A DNA stretch of 64,000 nucleotides, from positions 310,001 through 374,000 of the forward strand of contig NZ_APJI01000004.1 of the NCBI RefSeq assembly GCF_000497575.1. Reading direction: 5' to 3'. Positions 18,998 to 26,479 of the stretch are shown here, piece after piece. This DNA comes from Afipia sp. OHSU_II-C1. Its GTDB lineage: Bacteria > Pseudomonadota > Alphaproteobacteria > Rhizobiales > Xanthobacteraceae. Below the pieces are notes generated by a model that saw nothing but the letters and a program-made list of their open reading frames with translations, did not search any database and had not been told where the DNA came from. Every line of letters starts with the position of its first letter. Position 1 is the first letter of the stretch. The translations under genes were made by a program, and so were the position numbers.

Positions 18998-20194
18998 ATG
19001 ACTTCCCCAAAAGACAGCCATCCCTCGAAACCGCTTGATCCGCAGACCGAACTGGTCACGTCCGGACGCGACACCGTTGCGCAAAAGGGCTTCATCAACC
19101 CGCCGATCGTGCGCGGTTCGACAGTGCTTTATCCGACCGCCGAAGACCTCCATGCCCACCGCGGCGAGTTTCAGTACGGGCGGCACGGCACGCCGACCAC
19201 CAAGGCGCTCCAGCAGGCCCTGATGGCGCTCGAGGGACCGAACTGCGCCGGCGTGGGACTGGCACCGTCCGGCGTGGCCGCGATTTCCACAGCTCTTCTG
19301 GCGATTCTCAAGGCAGGCGATCACTTACTCGTCATCGACAGCGTCTATCGCCCCACCCGGAATTTCTGCGACAGCCTGCTCAAGCGTTACGGAATCGAGA
19401 CCACCTATTTCGATCCGCTGATTGGCGCGGGCATCGAGAAGCTGTTCAGGCCGAACACCAAGGCCGTCCTCGTGGAGGCGCCTGGATCGCAGTCATTCGA
19501 GATGCCGGACATTCCGGCCATCGCGGCCATCGCCCACGCCAAGGGCGCGCTTGTCGTCGATGACAACACCTGGGCGACGCCGCTGTTTCACCGCTCGCTC
19601 GATCAGGGCGTCGACATCAGCATTCAGGCCGGCACGAAATACATCGGCGGTCACTCCGACATCATGTTCGGCACCATTTCCGCCAACGCGAAAACCTGGC
19701 CGCTCATCACGGAGGCGATTCGGCTGCTTGGCGTCTGCGCCGGGCCGGACGATGTCTTTCTGGCTCTCCGCGGACTCCGAACGCTGGCTGTACGACTCGC
19801 GCATCACCAACAAGCGGGTCTCGAGATGGCGCGCTGGTTTGCCTCGCGCCCGGAAGTGCAGCGGGTCATTCACCCGGCGCTGGAGACCGATCCGGGTCAT
19901 GCGATCTGGAAACGCGACTTCACCGGCGCAACCGGTCTGTTCAGCATCGTGCTGAAGCCGGCGCCGAAGCAGGCGGTCGACGCCTTCCTCGACACCCTCA
20001 CACTGTTCGGCATGGGTTATTCGTGGGGCGGCTTCGAGAGCCTCGTGATTCCGTTCGACTGTTCGTCCTACCGCACGGCGACGACATGGAATCCGGGCGG
20101 GCCGACGCTGCGTTTTCACATCGGGCTGGAAAATCTCGATGACCTGAAGGCCGATCTTGAGCGAGGTTTCGCGGCGCTGAAGGCGGCGGCGTAG
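18998..20194 (+). CDS. metC: Cystathionine beta-lyase
   Basis: PLP enzyme of the Cys/Met-metabolism family (398 aa) that cleaves cystathionine to homocysteine, pyruvate and ammonia. Seen are the YGRHGTPTTKALQQAL substrate segment, DNTWATPLFH, and the PLP lysine in QAGTKYIGGHSD (about residue 213). The C-terminal SWGGFESLV is typical of MetC rather than of cystathionine gamma-synthase. The frame is open upstream to 18887, but conserved sequence starts after the ATG at 18998; an ATG at 18974 is an alternative. It is divergent from aapJ, and with cysK places sulfur amino-acid genes on both sides of the transporter. Confidence 0.92.
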   Translation: MTSPKDSHPSKPLDPQTELVTSGRDTVAQKGFINPPIVRGSTVLYPTAEDLHAHRGEFQYGRHGTPTTKALQQALMALEGPNCAGVGLAPSGVAAISTALLAILKAGDHLLVIDSVYRPTRNFCDSLLKRYGIETTYFDPLIGAGIEKLFRPNTKAVLVEAPGSQSFEMPDIPAIAAIAHAKGALVVDDNTWATPLFHRSLDQGVDISIQAGTKYIGGHSDIMFGTISANAKTWPLITEAIRLLGVCAGPDDVFLALRGLRTLAVRLAHHQQAGLEMARWFASRPEVQRVIHPALETDPGHAIWKRDFTGATGLFSIVLKPAPKQAVDAFLDTLTLFGMGYSWGGFESLVIPFDCSSYRTATTWNPGGPTLRFHIGLENLDDLKADLERGFAALKAAA

Positions 20195-20228
20195 TAACCG
20201 ACAAGAAATCGATCACTTAGCCCAAGTT

Positions 20229-20361
20229 CGTCATGGCCGGCCTGGTGCCGGGCATCCACGTCTTCTGAAAAGCAAGGGTCAAGCAAGACGTGGCTGGCCG
20301 GGACGAAGCCCGGCCATGACACCAGAGAAATCTTCGGGTGACGGCGCTCCTCGCAATGACG
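20229..20361. repeat. Palindromic repeat plus half-copy of a second repeat family
   Basis: The left arm (20229-20264) starts CGTCATGGCCGG and ends CCACGTCTT; the right arm (20285-20320) starts AAGACGTGG and ends CCCGGCCATGAC. A 16-base piece at 20346-20361 is identical to the right end of the repeat at 6272-6354. It occupies the space between metC and the convergent lipid-A N-domain gene. Confidence 0.82.
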
Positions 20362-20374
20362 AGTTGCTGACTTT

Positions 20375-20713
20375 TCAGCTCTTCTCGACCTTGGAGCCTG
20401 AACCGCGGTTCTTCACGATCAGCATGATGTTGCGGATGTAGATAAGGGTCGCCAGTCCCTGCCCCAGGATGATCACCGGCTCGCGCTTGGCGATGCCGTA
20501 GACCAGCGTCATCAGTCCACCGCCCATCGAAAAGAACCAGAACGCCATCGGCACAACGCTCTGGCCCGCACGCTCACTCGATATCCATTGCACGAGGAAG
20601 CGTGCCGTGAACAGCAACTGCGCGATCAGGCCGAACGCCAGCCAGAAATCGAACTTCGCGACGAAGACGTCGTAAAGATAGTCGCCGAGTTGCTGACCGA
20701 ACTGAATCAGCAT
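20375..20713 (-). CDS. Lipid-A biosynthesis N-terminal domain (LAB_N) membrane protein
   Basis: A 112-residue inner-membrane protein of the COG3952 / LAB_N family, with three hydrophobic segments (FWLAFGLIAQLLFTARFLVQW, AFWFFSMGGGLMTLVYGIA, IILGQGLATLIYIRNIMLIV). The motif FLVQWISSERAGQSVVPMAFW is the family hallmark. Its ATG overlaps the stop of the upstream glycosyltransferase (TGATG), implying coupled translation and a shared role. Such proteins commonly accompany GT2 and ArnT-type enzymes in lipid-linked sugar or lipid A modification; the precise function is unknown. Confidence 0.88.
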   Translation of the reverse strand: MLIQFGQQLGDYLYDVFVAKFDFWLAFGLIAQLLFTARFLVQWISSERAGQSVVPMAFWFFSMGGGLMTLVYGIAKREPVIILGQGLATLIYIRNIMLIVKNRGSGSKVEKS

Positions 20714-21468
20714 CACGTCACCTCCGTCGCAACCGGCGTGGATTTCTTGCGGCGGATCAGCCACCACACGCCTGCAAGATCCATGATGCCGATCCAGAGC
20801 CGGTCGAAGAATCCGTAGTTCGATACACCGGAATGGCGCGGCCGATCGATCACATCGACATAGACGATGTCGTATCCCTCCCGCCGCACCAGCGCCGGAA
20901 GAAAGCGATGCAGACCATCGAAATATGGCAAAGCAAGGAACACATCACGGCGCAGCGCCTTCAATCCGCAGCCAGTGTCGCGGGTGCCGTCATGAAGGAT
21001 CGCGTTGCGCACGCCGTTGGCCGCGCGCGACTGAAACCGCTTGAAGCCGGTGTCCTTGCGGCCGACGCGCTGTCCCGCCGCGAGGCCGACCTTGTCGCCG
21101 CCCTTCTCGATCGCCTCGATCAAGGCCGGAAGAAACGCCGGATTGTTCTGCCCGTCGCCATCAAGCGTCGCGACGATCTTTCCCCGTGCCGCGCGAACGC
21201 CGGTCCGCACCGCGGCCGACTGGCCGCTGGAGGTCTCGTGCCGGATCTGGCGCACGTTGCTTCGCGCCTTCATCTCCGCGGCGAGCCGCTCGCCGGTTGC
21301 ATCCGTCGATCCGTCGTTGACGTAGATGATCTCGTAGGCCCAGCGGCCATCGAGCGCCGCCGCGATCTCGGCGATCAGCGGCGCGACGTTGTCCTGTTCA
21401 TTGCGGACCGGAACCACAATCGATACGTCGGGGGCCGGCAGGCCGGATTTTGGTGATTGATCGCTCAT
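20713..21468 (-). CDS. GT2 family glycosyltransferase (polyprenyl-phosphate sugar synthase-like)
   Basis: Family 2 glycosyltransferase (251 aa) like dolichyl/undecaprenyl-phosphate sugar transferases. The nucleotide-binding start is DVSIVVPVRNEQDN, followed by YVNDGSTDAT and the DXD-type TLDGDGQNNP. A later TRDTGCGLKALRRDVF block is typical of DPM1/ArnC-like enzymes. It carries only one short C-terminal hydrophobic stretch (WIGIMDLAGVWWLI) and would sit at the cytoplasmic membrane face. The start MSDQSPK at 21468 lies next to the conserved domain; the frame is open 30 bases upstream. It may supply the lipid-linked sugar used by the neighbouring ArnT-like enzyme. Confidence 0.9.
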   Translation of the reverse strand: MSDQSPKSGLPAPDVSIVVPVRNEQDNVAPLIAEIAAALDGRWAYEIIYVNDGSTDATGERLAAEMKARSNVRQIRHETSSGQSAAVRTGVRAARGKIVATLDGDGQNNPAFLPALIEAIEKGGDKVGLAAGQRVGRKDTGFKRFQSRAANGVRNAILHDGTRDTGCGLKALRRDVFLALPYFDGLHRFLPALVRREGYDIVYVDVIDRPRHSGVSNYGFFDRLWIGIMDLAGVWWLIRRKKSTPVATEVT

Positions 21469-21539
21469 ATATGCCGATTGGGGTCCAAACGCCCGCAAAA
21501 GCAGTCAAAACCGCGGCGGGCGACCGCTTATTATGGTGC

Positions 21540-22373
21540 CTAAGCGCCGCGAGCAACCTTTTTCAGGGCAGGCCATGACGGTCCTGCGAGGGTTTCAATG
21601 GCCCCGCCGCTCACGATCTTGAACCCAAGGCGGCGGGCCGCGAACCAGTACTGGACGATCATCGCGCCGATGATCCCGGTCAGCGCCCCCGCGACCACGT
21701 CGCTCGGGTGATGGGCCAGCAGCACCACCCTGCTGACGCAGATCAGCACCGCATAAACGAACATGAAAAGAGTCATCCGCCGCCACACGGCGGAGACCGC
21801 GAAGGCCAGCGCGAACGCCGTGGTCGCGTGACCGGACGGCAGACTCTCGAACGCCGGATTGCCGGCAAAATGCTGGTAGAAAAACGCGTTGGCATCGCCG
21901 CCGACAAAGGGCCGGCTCCGGCCGATGATGTATTTCAGAAGCTCGCCGCACAGAACCGCGAACAGCACCGCGAAAAACAGATACTGAATGCGCACGCCGA
22001 ACGCGATCAGCATTGATCGCAAGACGTCGCTGAGCAACGGCTGGATCAGCAGAATGACGAAGAGCAGTCCCGCCAGCGTCCACAGCACATAAGTCGACTT
22101 GCCGAAATCGGTGAAGATCCGCAGCCACCACAGGCTGGCAGTGCCGCGCGCGGGCATCTGCTTGATGGCCGCGACATCGACTGCGAACATCAGAATGCCG
22201 ATGGCGATCGCCGTCAGTGCGGCAACGCCAATCCATCGCCGTGCGAGGGCGCGGCGCGCCTCGGCACGCCGCGAGTGCGACGGCGCACGCACCAGCCGCG
22301 CCACCGACTGCCACGCAACCTGCCCGACCCGCGTCACATAATTTGCCGGTCGCGCGCCGGGTCCAGTCGCCAT
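21540..22373 (-). CDS. PAP2 superfamily membrane phosphatase
   Basis: A 277-residue membrane protein with all three PAP2 phosphatase motifs: KYIIGRSRP, the central PSGHATTA and SRVVLLAHHPSD with the catalytic histidine. About six hydrophobic segments begin with WIGVAALTAIAIGILMFAV. Relatives dephosphorylate undecaprenyl diphosphate or lipid A phosphates. The ATG follows the stop of the ArnT-like gene directly (TAA then ATG), and the GT2 gene follows after 71 bases. This context favours lipid carrier recycling or lipid A phosphate removal. Confidence 0.9.
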   Translation of the reverse strand: MATGPGARPANYVTRVGQVAWQSVARLVRAPSHSRRAEARRALARRWIGVAALTAIAIGILMFAVDVAAIKQMPARGTASLWWLRIFTDFGKSTYVLWTLAGLLFVILLIQPLLSDVLRSMLIAFGVRIQYLFFAVLFAVLCGELLKYIIGRSRPFVGGDANAFFYQHFAGNPAFESLPSGHATTAFALAFAVSAVWRRMTLFMFVYAVLICVSRVVLLAHHPSDVVAGALTGIIGAMIVQYWFAARRLGFKIVSGGAIETLAGPSWPALKKVARGA

Positions 22374-24122
22374 TTACTCCGTACCTTCGGAGCGGAAGAT
22401 GGCGACCGAAATCGCACGGCCTTGCGAGAAATTATAACCATCGATGCGCGTGCCGGCGTTGTAACGCAGCCCGATTGCTTCGGCACGCTGCGCGAACGCG
22501 CGCTCCTCGCGCCATTCCACGAGCGCAAACCGGCAGCTTCCCTGCAACAGGAAGTCCGCCGCGCCCGAGCCGTTGGTCAGGACGGTCGACGTGCCCACCA
22601 TGAAGACGAGGCTCGGCTCCTGGAAACCGGCGGCCGCGGCCGCCGGTCCGACGCATTCGACGCTGCGCAGCGCACGCGCGATCTGGACGCTCGGGAACAA
22701 CGGCGCAAGCGACGGCACCACGACGCCGTAAATACACGCCGCCATGAACCACGACGCGCCGATCGCATTCAGCAGAGAACGCTCGGCGTGAGTGTCGTCA
22801 TACATCCACCAGGCGAAGAGCCCGAAGATCAGCGCACCGGCCGCGAACGGCCAGGCCAGAAACTCCGGCTGCCGCAGCAGCGCGATCGCGCCGATGATGG
22901 ATGCGACGGTGATGATCAGCGGCAACACGAACCACCATGCCGCCCCGCGCACGATCCATGCGGAACGCGACAGCACTTTGCGCTCCAGCGCGCCGACGAT
23001 CAGGATGGCGATGGCCGGATAAAGCGGCAGCACATAGTGCGGCAGCTTGGTGATGACGAGTTCAAAGACGATCCAGGCCGGCAACAGCCATGCCAGCAGG
23101 AACTGTGCACCGGGCTCACGGCGCGCGCGCCAGATCGCCGGCGTCGCCATGCCGGCCATCGCAGCGCCGGGCCAGAACGTCACCCAGAACAGAACAAAAT
23201 AGAGTCCCGGCGGCGCGCCATGCGACTCCTGCGGACTGGCGACCTTGCTCAGCATGTCAGCGCCAAGCGAATTTGCGAAGAAAGTATCGCCGGCCTTGAG
23301 GAAGATCGCGATGAACCACGGCAGCACCAGCACCAGCGTCCACATCAATCCCCAGACTGGACGCAGACGCCACAGCCACGCTGACGAACGATCGAGAACC
23401 GCGAGGGTCACGACGGTCGTCGCGACGAACATCAGGATCAGCGGGCCTTTCAGCAGAATGCCGCCCGCAATGGCGGTCCAGAACACAAACGCAAGTGTCC
23501 ACGACGGATGTGGATTGTCGTCGCCGCGCTGCCACGACAGATAGGCGCGCGCCATCGCGCCCATGACCGCCGTGGTGGTCAGCAGCAGCATCGCGTCGGT
23601 CTTCGCCAGACGCGCTTCGACACCCAGCAGGATCGAACTGCACATGATCAGGCCGGCGAGCAGCGCGCCGCGGCGCGTGACGAATGCCAGCGCTGTCCAG
23701 TAGGTCAGCAGCACCGCGCCGATGGCGCCGATCAATGAGGGAATGCGATACAGCCAGATGCGGACCTGCGCGCGCGGCAGGCCGAGCTTGGATGCAGTCT
23801 CGACGACTGCGGCCTGCGCCCAGTAGATGCCGACGGGCTTCTTGTAGCGCACCTCGTCCTGGAAACGGATGTCGACGAAATCGCCGCTCTCGACCATTTG
23901 TTTGGTCGCCTGCGCGAAGCGGGCTTCGTCGCGGTCGACCGGTGGAATGTTGAAGAAACCGGGCAGGAAAAACAGCAGGCCGGCCAGGACAAGCAACGCG
24001 ACGGCGCGGGCATGGCTTCCGACCGTAAAATCGACCACGCGCACGAGTCCGCTGCCGGGATTCTTCTGCTCAACCGGTTCGCGCGGCGCGCCAAATCTGG
24101 GTCTTGGGTAGGTCTCAGCCAT
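22374..24122 (-). CDS. ArnT/PMT-like membrane glycosyltransferase
   Basis: Polytopic GT-C glycosyltransferase (582 aa) related to ArnT and protein mannosyltransferases, which use a polyprenyl-phosphate sugar as donor. The first periplasmic loop carries PPVDRDEARFAQATKQM with the DE pair needed for catalysis in the family, and RYKKPVGIYWAQAA follows. A dozen hydrophobic helices fill the first 430 residues; a soluble C-terminal domain follows. The acceptor (lipid A, core or protein) is not determined. It lies 50 bases after pbpC and directly before the PAP2 gene on the same strand. Confidence 0.92.
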   Translation of the reverse strand: MAETYPRPRFGAPREPVEQKNPGSGLVRVVDFTVGSHARAVALLVLAGLLFFLPGFFNIPPVDRDEARFAQATKQMVESGDFVDIRFQDEVRYKKPVGIYWAQAAVVETASKLGLPRAQVRIWLYRIPSLIGAIGAVLLTYWTALAFVTRRGALLAGLIMCSSILLGVEARLAKTDAMLLLTTTAVMGAMARAYLSWQRGDDNPHPSWTLAFVFWTAIAGGILLKGPLILMFVATTVVTLAVLDRSSAWLWRLRPVWGLMWTLVLVLPWFIAIFLKAGDTFFANSLGADMLSKVASPQESHGAPPGLYFVLFWVTFWPGAAMAGMATPAIWRARREPGAQFLLAWLLPAWIVFELVITKLPHYVLPLYPAIAILIVGALERKVLSRSAWIVRGAAWWFVLPLIITVASIIGAIALLRQPEFLAWPFAAGALIFGLFAWWMYDDTHAERSLLNAIGASWFMAACIYGVVVPSLAPLFPSVQIARALRSVECVGPAAAAAGFQEPSLVFMVGTSTVLTNGSGAADFLLQGSCRFALVEWREERAFAQRAEAIGLRYNAGTRIDGYNFSQGRAISVAIFRSEGTE

Positions 24123-24172
24123 CGGTTCCGCATACGCTGAAACCGATAGCCGGACAACAGGTCGAGCCCGCT

Positions 24173-26479
24173 CTACTGAATTCTCACGACGACTGTGTCC
24201 GCCGCGCCAGTCGCATCCATCACGGTCAGCCGGACGAAGCCCGGCCCCGGCGGATCGACCAGTTTCTGGCGCCGGCTGTCGATGTTTCCGACCGCCACGC
24301 CGTTAACCATCATGGTCATGGGTAGCACCCCGCCCGCGACCTTCACCGGCATGGCCGACTGACCGGCTTCTCCGCCTCCAAAGGCGTCGATCCGCGAGCC
24401 GTTCAGCGGGAACTGGATACGCAGAGCCTGTTCGCTGCCGGTCCGAACGAAGTCGCCTGACGGACGAAAACGCCGCAACGGCAGCGGCAACCTGGCGTTG
24501 CTCGCTATCAGGGTCCCCTTTGGGGCCTTCGGGAGCGCCATCGGCAGCTTGCCGGTACGCGCAAAGGCATCGAACAGGATCGGAGCCGCCGCCGTCCGGC
24601 CGGTCAGGCCCGGAACCGGCGCGCCGTCAGGCCGCCCAACCCAGACCCCGATGGTCATCCGACCGTCGAAACCGACCGACCAGGCATCGCGGTAGCCGTA
24701 GCTGGTGCCCGTTTTGAACGCGAGCCGGTTATGCGGCGCGTTGTCCGGCGGCGGCGTGCCCATCAGCACATTGCTGACCAGCCATGCGGCCGATGGATCG
24801 AGCAGACGCCGCGTCTCGGGCTCGGCTGCGTCGTCCGGCCGCACGATTTCCCGCAGCGCTGTCGTCTCGCCGAGCCGTGGAAATCCCGAATAGAGCCGGA
24901 CGAGATCATTCAGTGTGACGCCGACGCCGCCGAGGCCCATGGCAAGACCGGGCGTTTCGTCCTTCGGCAGGATCAGGTTCGCGCCCGCCTGCTTGATCCG
25001 CGCCGTCAGCCGGTTGGAGCCGATCCGGTCGAGCAGCGCGATGGCGGGGACGTTGAGCGACATCTGCAAGGCCTTGCGTACAGCGACGGTGCCCTGAAAC
25101 GTCATGTCGAAGTTTTCCGGCGCGTAAGAGCCGTAGCGGATCGGACGGTCCTCGATCAGGCTTTCGGGATGCACAAAACCATCCTCGAACGCGAGACCGT
25201 AGATGAACGGCTTGAGCGTCGAGCCGGGCGAGCGCACCGCGCGGGTCATGTCCACCTGCCCCGCGCGCCTTGTGTCGAAATAATCGGACGATCCGACATG
25301 CGCCAGCACATCGCCGCTCTCGTTGTCGACCGCGAGAAGGCCGACCGAGACGTCAGGTCCGAGTGCAATCGCGCGATCCCGCGCCAACGACTCCAGCGCT
25401 TTCTGGATCGTTGAATCCAGCGTGAGCTGGATCAGCGGCGTGTCCTTCATGATCGCCAGCGACTGGTCGGTCGAATGCGGCGCCAGCAGCGGCATCGGCT
25501 TGCGCAGGCGTGGCACGGCTTCGCGCTTCGCCTGCGCCGCATCGTCGGCAGACACACGTCCATCCGCAACCATGAGCGACAAGACATGATCGCGCGCGGC
25601 GCGCGCGGCTTCCGGATGACGGTCGAGCCGCCGCGTTTCCGGCGACTGCGGCAGCGCCACCAGCAGCGCGGACTCCGCCAGCGACAACCGCTTCGGCTCC
25701 TTGCCGAAGTAAGCGAACGACGCGGCGCGAACACCCTCGAGATTGCCACCGAACGGCGCCAGCGTCAGATAGAGATCGAGGATCTCGTCCTTGCCGAGTT
25801 TGCGCTCAAGCTGAACCGCGCGCACCATCTGACGCAGCTTGGCCGAGACCGAGCGCTCCTGCCGTGGCTCCATCAGCCGCGCCACCTGCATGGTGATGGT
25901 CGAACCGCCGGAAACGATATGCCCGCGCGTCACGAGTTGAAACGCGGCGCGTCCGATCGCCAGTGGATCGACGCCGATGTGCGAGCGGAAGCGCTTGTCC
26001 TCGTAGCTCAGCAGCAGATTGAGATAACCCGGATCGACATCCTTTGCGTGAGCGGGCAAGCGCCAGCGGCCATCCGCCATCGCGAAGGCGCGCAGCAGCT
26101 TGCCGTTGCGGTCGACAATCGTTGTCGAGATTTTCCGCGCCTCCGCGAAAGGCAGCGGTGGGAGTGAGGCGATCCAGAGGGAGGCGGCGGTGACCAAGAA
26201 AGCAAACACAGCCATGGTCGATAGTGCGAAGCTGCGAAGTATGTCTCTCCGCGGTGCCGACCTTGCAGCGAGCGAAATCGGCCCCCTCTCCCCGGTGGGG
26301 AGAGGGTTGGGGTGAGGAGCTCTCGATCCCTCGATAGATTCTACGCCCTCACCCGGATCGCTTCGCGATCCGACATCTCCCCACGGGAGAGGTGAAGCAA
26401 GAGCATGCATCCGCTGCGCCGGGACGACCGGAAAAGTTTCGCCGGTAACATGCGAATTATCGTCAGCCTTCTCGCTCAT
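24173..26479 (-). CDS. pbpC: Penicillin-binding protein 1C with a repeat-derived N-terminal insert
   Basis: Bifunctional peptidoglycan glycosyltransferase/transpeptidase (768 aa). A cytoplasmic tail of about 82 residues precedes one membrane helix (STMAVFAFLVTAASLWIASL). The GT51 domain shows SYEDKRFRSHIGVDP (about 158-172) and GGSTITMQVARL. The transpeptidase has the active-site SPGSTLKPF (about 415) and KTGTSYGYRDAW (about 588). A PBP1C C-terminal domain closes the protein. The ATG overlaps the stop of the alpha-2-macroglobulin gene (ATGA), the partner with which PbpC is regularly paired. Residues 28-66 are encoded by a palindromic repeat (APHPNPLPTGERG and GDVGSRSDPGEGV) and are absent from ordinary PbpC. 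Confidence 0.95.
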   Translation of the reverse strand: MSEKADDNSHVTGETFPVVPAQRMHALASPLPWGDVGSRSDPGEGVESIEGSRAPHPNPLPTGERGPISLAARSAPRRDILRSFALSTMAVFAFLVTAASLWIASLPPLPFAEARKISTTIVDRNGKLLRAFAMADGRWRLPAHAKDVDPGYLNLLLSYEDKRFRSHIGVDPLAIGRAAFQLVTRGHIVSGGSTITMQVARLMEPRQERSVSAKLRQMVRAVQLERKLGKDEILDLYLTLAPFGGNLEGVRAASFAYFGKEPKRLSLAESALLVALPQSPETRRLDRHPEAARAARDHVLSLMVADGRVSADDAAQAKREAVPRLRKPMPLLAPHSTDQSLAIMKDTPLIQLTLDSTIQKALESLARDRAIALGPDVSVGLLAVDNESGDVLAHVGSSDYFDTRRAGQVDMTRAVRSPGSTLKPFIYGLAFEDGFVHPESLIEDRPIRYGSYAPENFDMTFQGTVAVRKALQMSLNVPAIALLDRIGSNRLTARIKQAGANLILPKDETPGLAMGLGGVGVTLNDLVRLYSGFPRLGETTALREIVRPDDAAEPETRRLLDPSAAWLVSNVLMGTPPPDNAPHNRLAFKTGTSYGYRDAWSVGFDGRMTIGVWVGRPDGAPVPGLTGRTAAAPILFDAFARTGKLPMALPKAPKGTLIASNARLPLPLRRFRPSGDFVRTGSEQALRIQFPLNGSRIDAFGGGEAGQSAMPVKVAGGVLPMTMMVNGVAVGNIDSRRQKLVDPPGPGFVRLTVMDATGAADTVVVRIQ
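26281..26396. repeat. Palindromic repeat element inside the pbpC coding region
   Basis: Contains three hairpins: CCCTCTCCCC-GGT-GGGGAGAGGG near 26284-26306, GGATCGC-TTC-GCGATCC near 26354-26370 and TCTCCC-CAC-GGGAGA near 26376-26390. It is read in frame through pbpC without stops as a Pro/Gly-rich peptide. Peptides of the PHPNPLPTGERG kind are known from many proteobacterial proteins as translated repeats; the same DNA element is normally intergenic. Confidence 0.82.

Noticed and set aside
12979..20194. Assignment of the aap transporter as a cysteine/cystine importer because cysK and metC flank it
   Set aside because: Sequence features only support a general polar amino-acid transporter; flanking genes are on separate transcripts.
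22275..23384. Rightward frame across the ArnT-like gene
   Set aside because: Arg/Gln/Asp-rich antisense frame without motifs.
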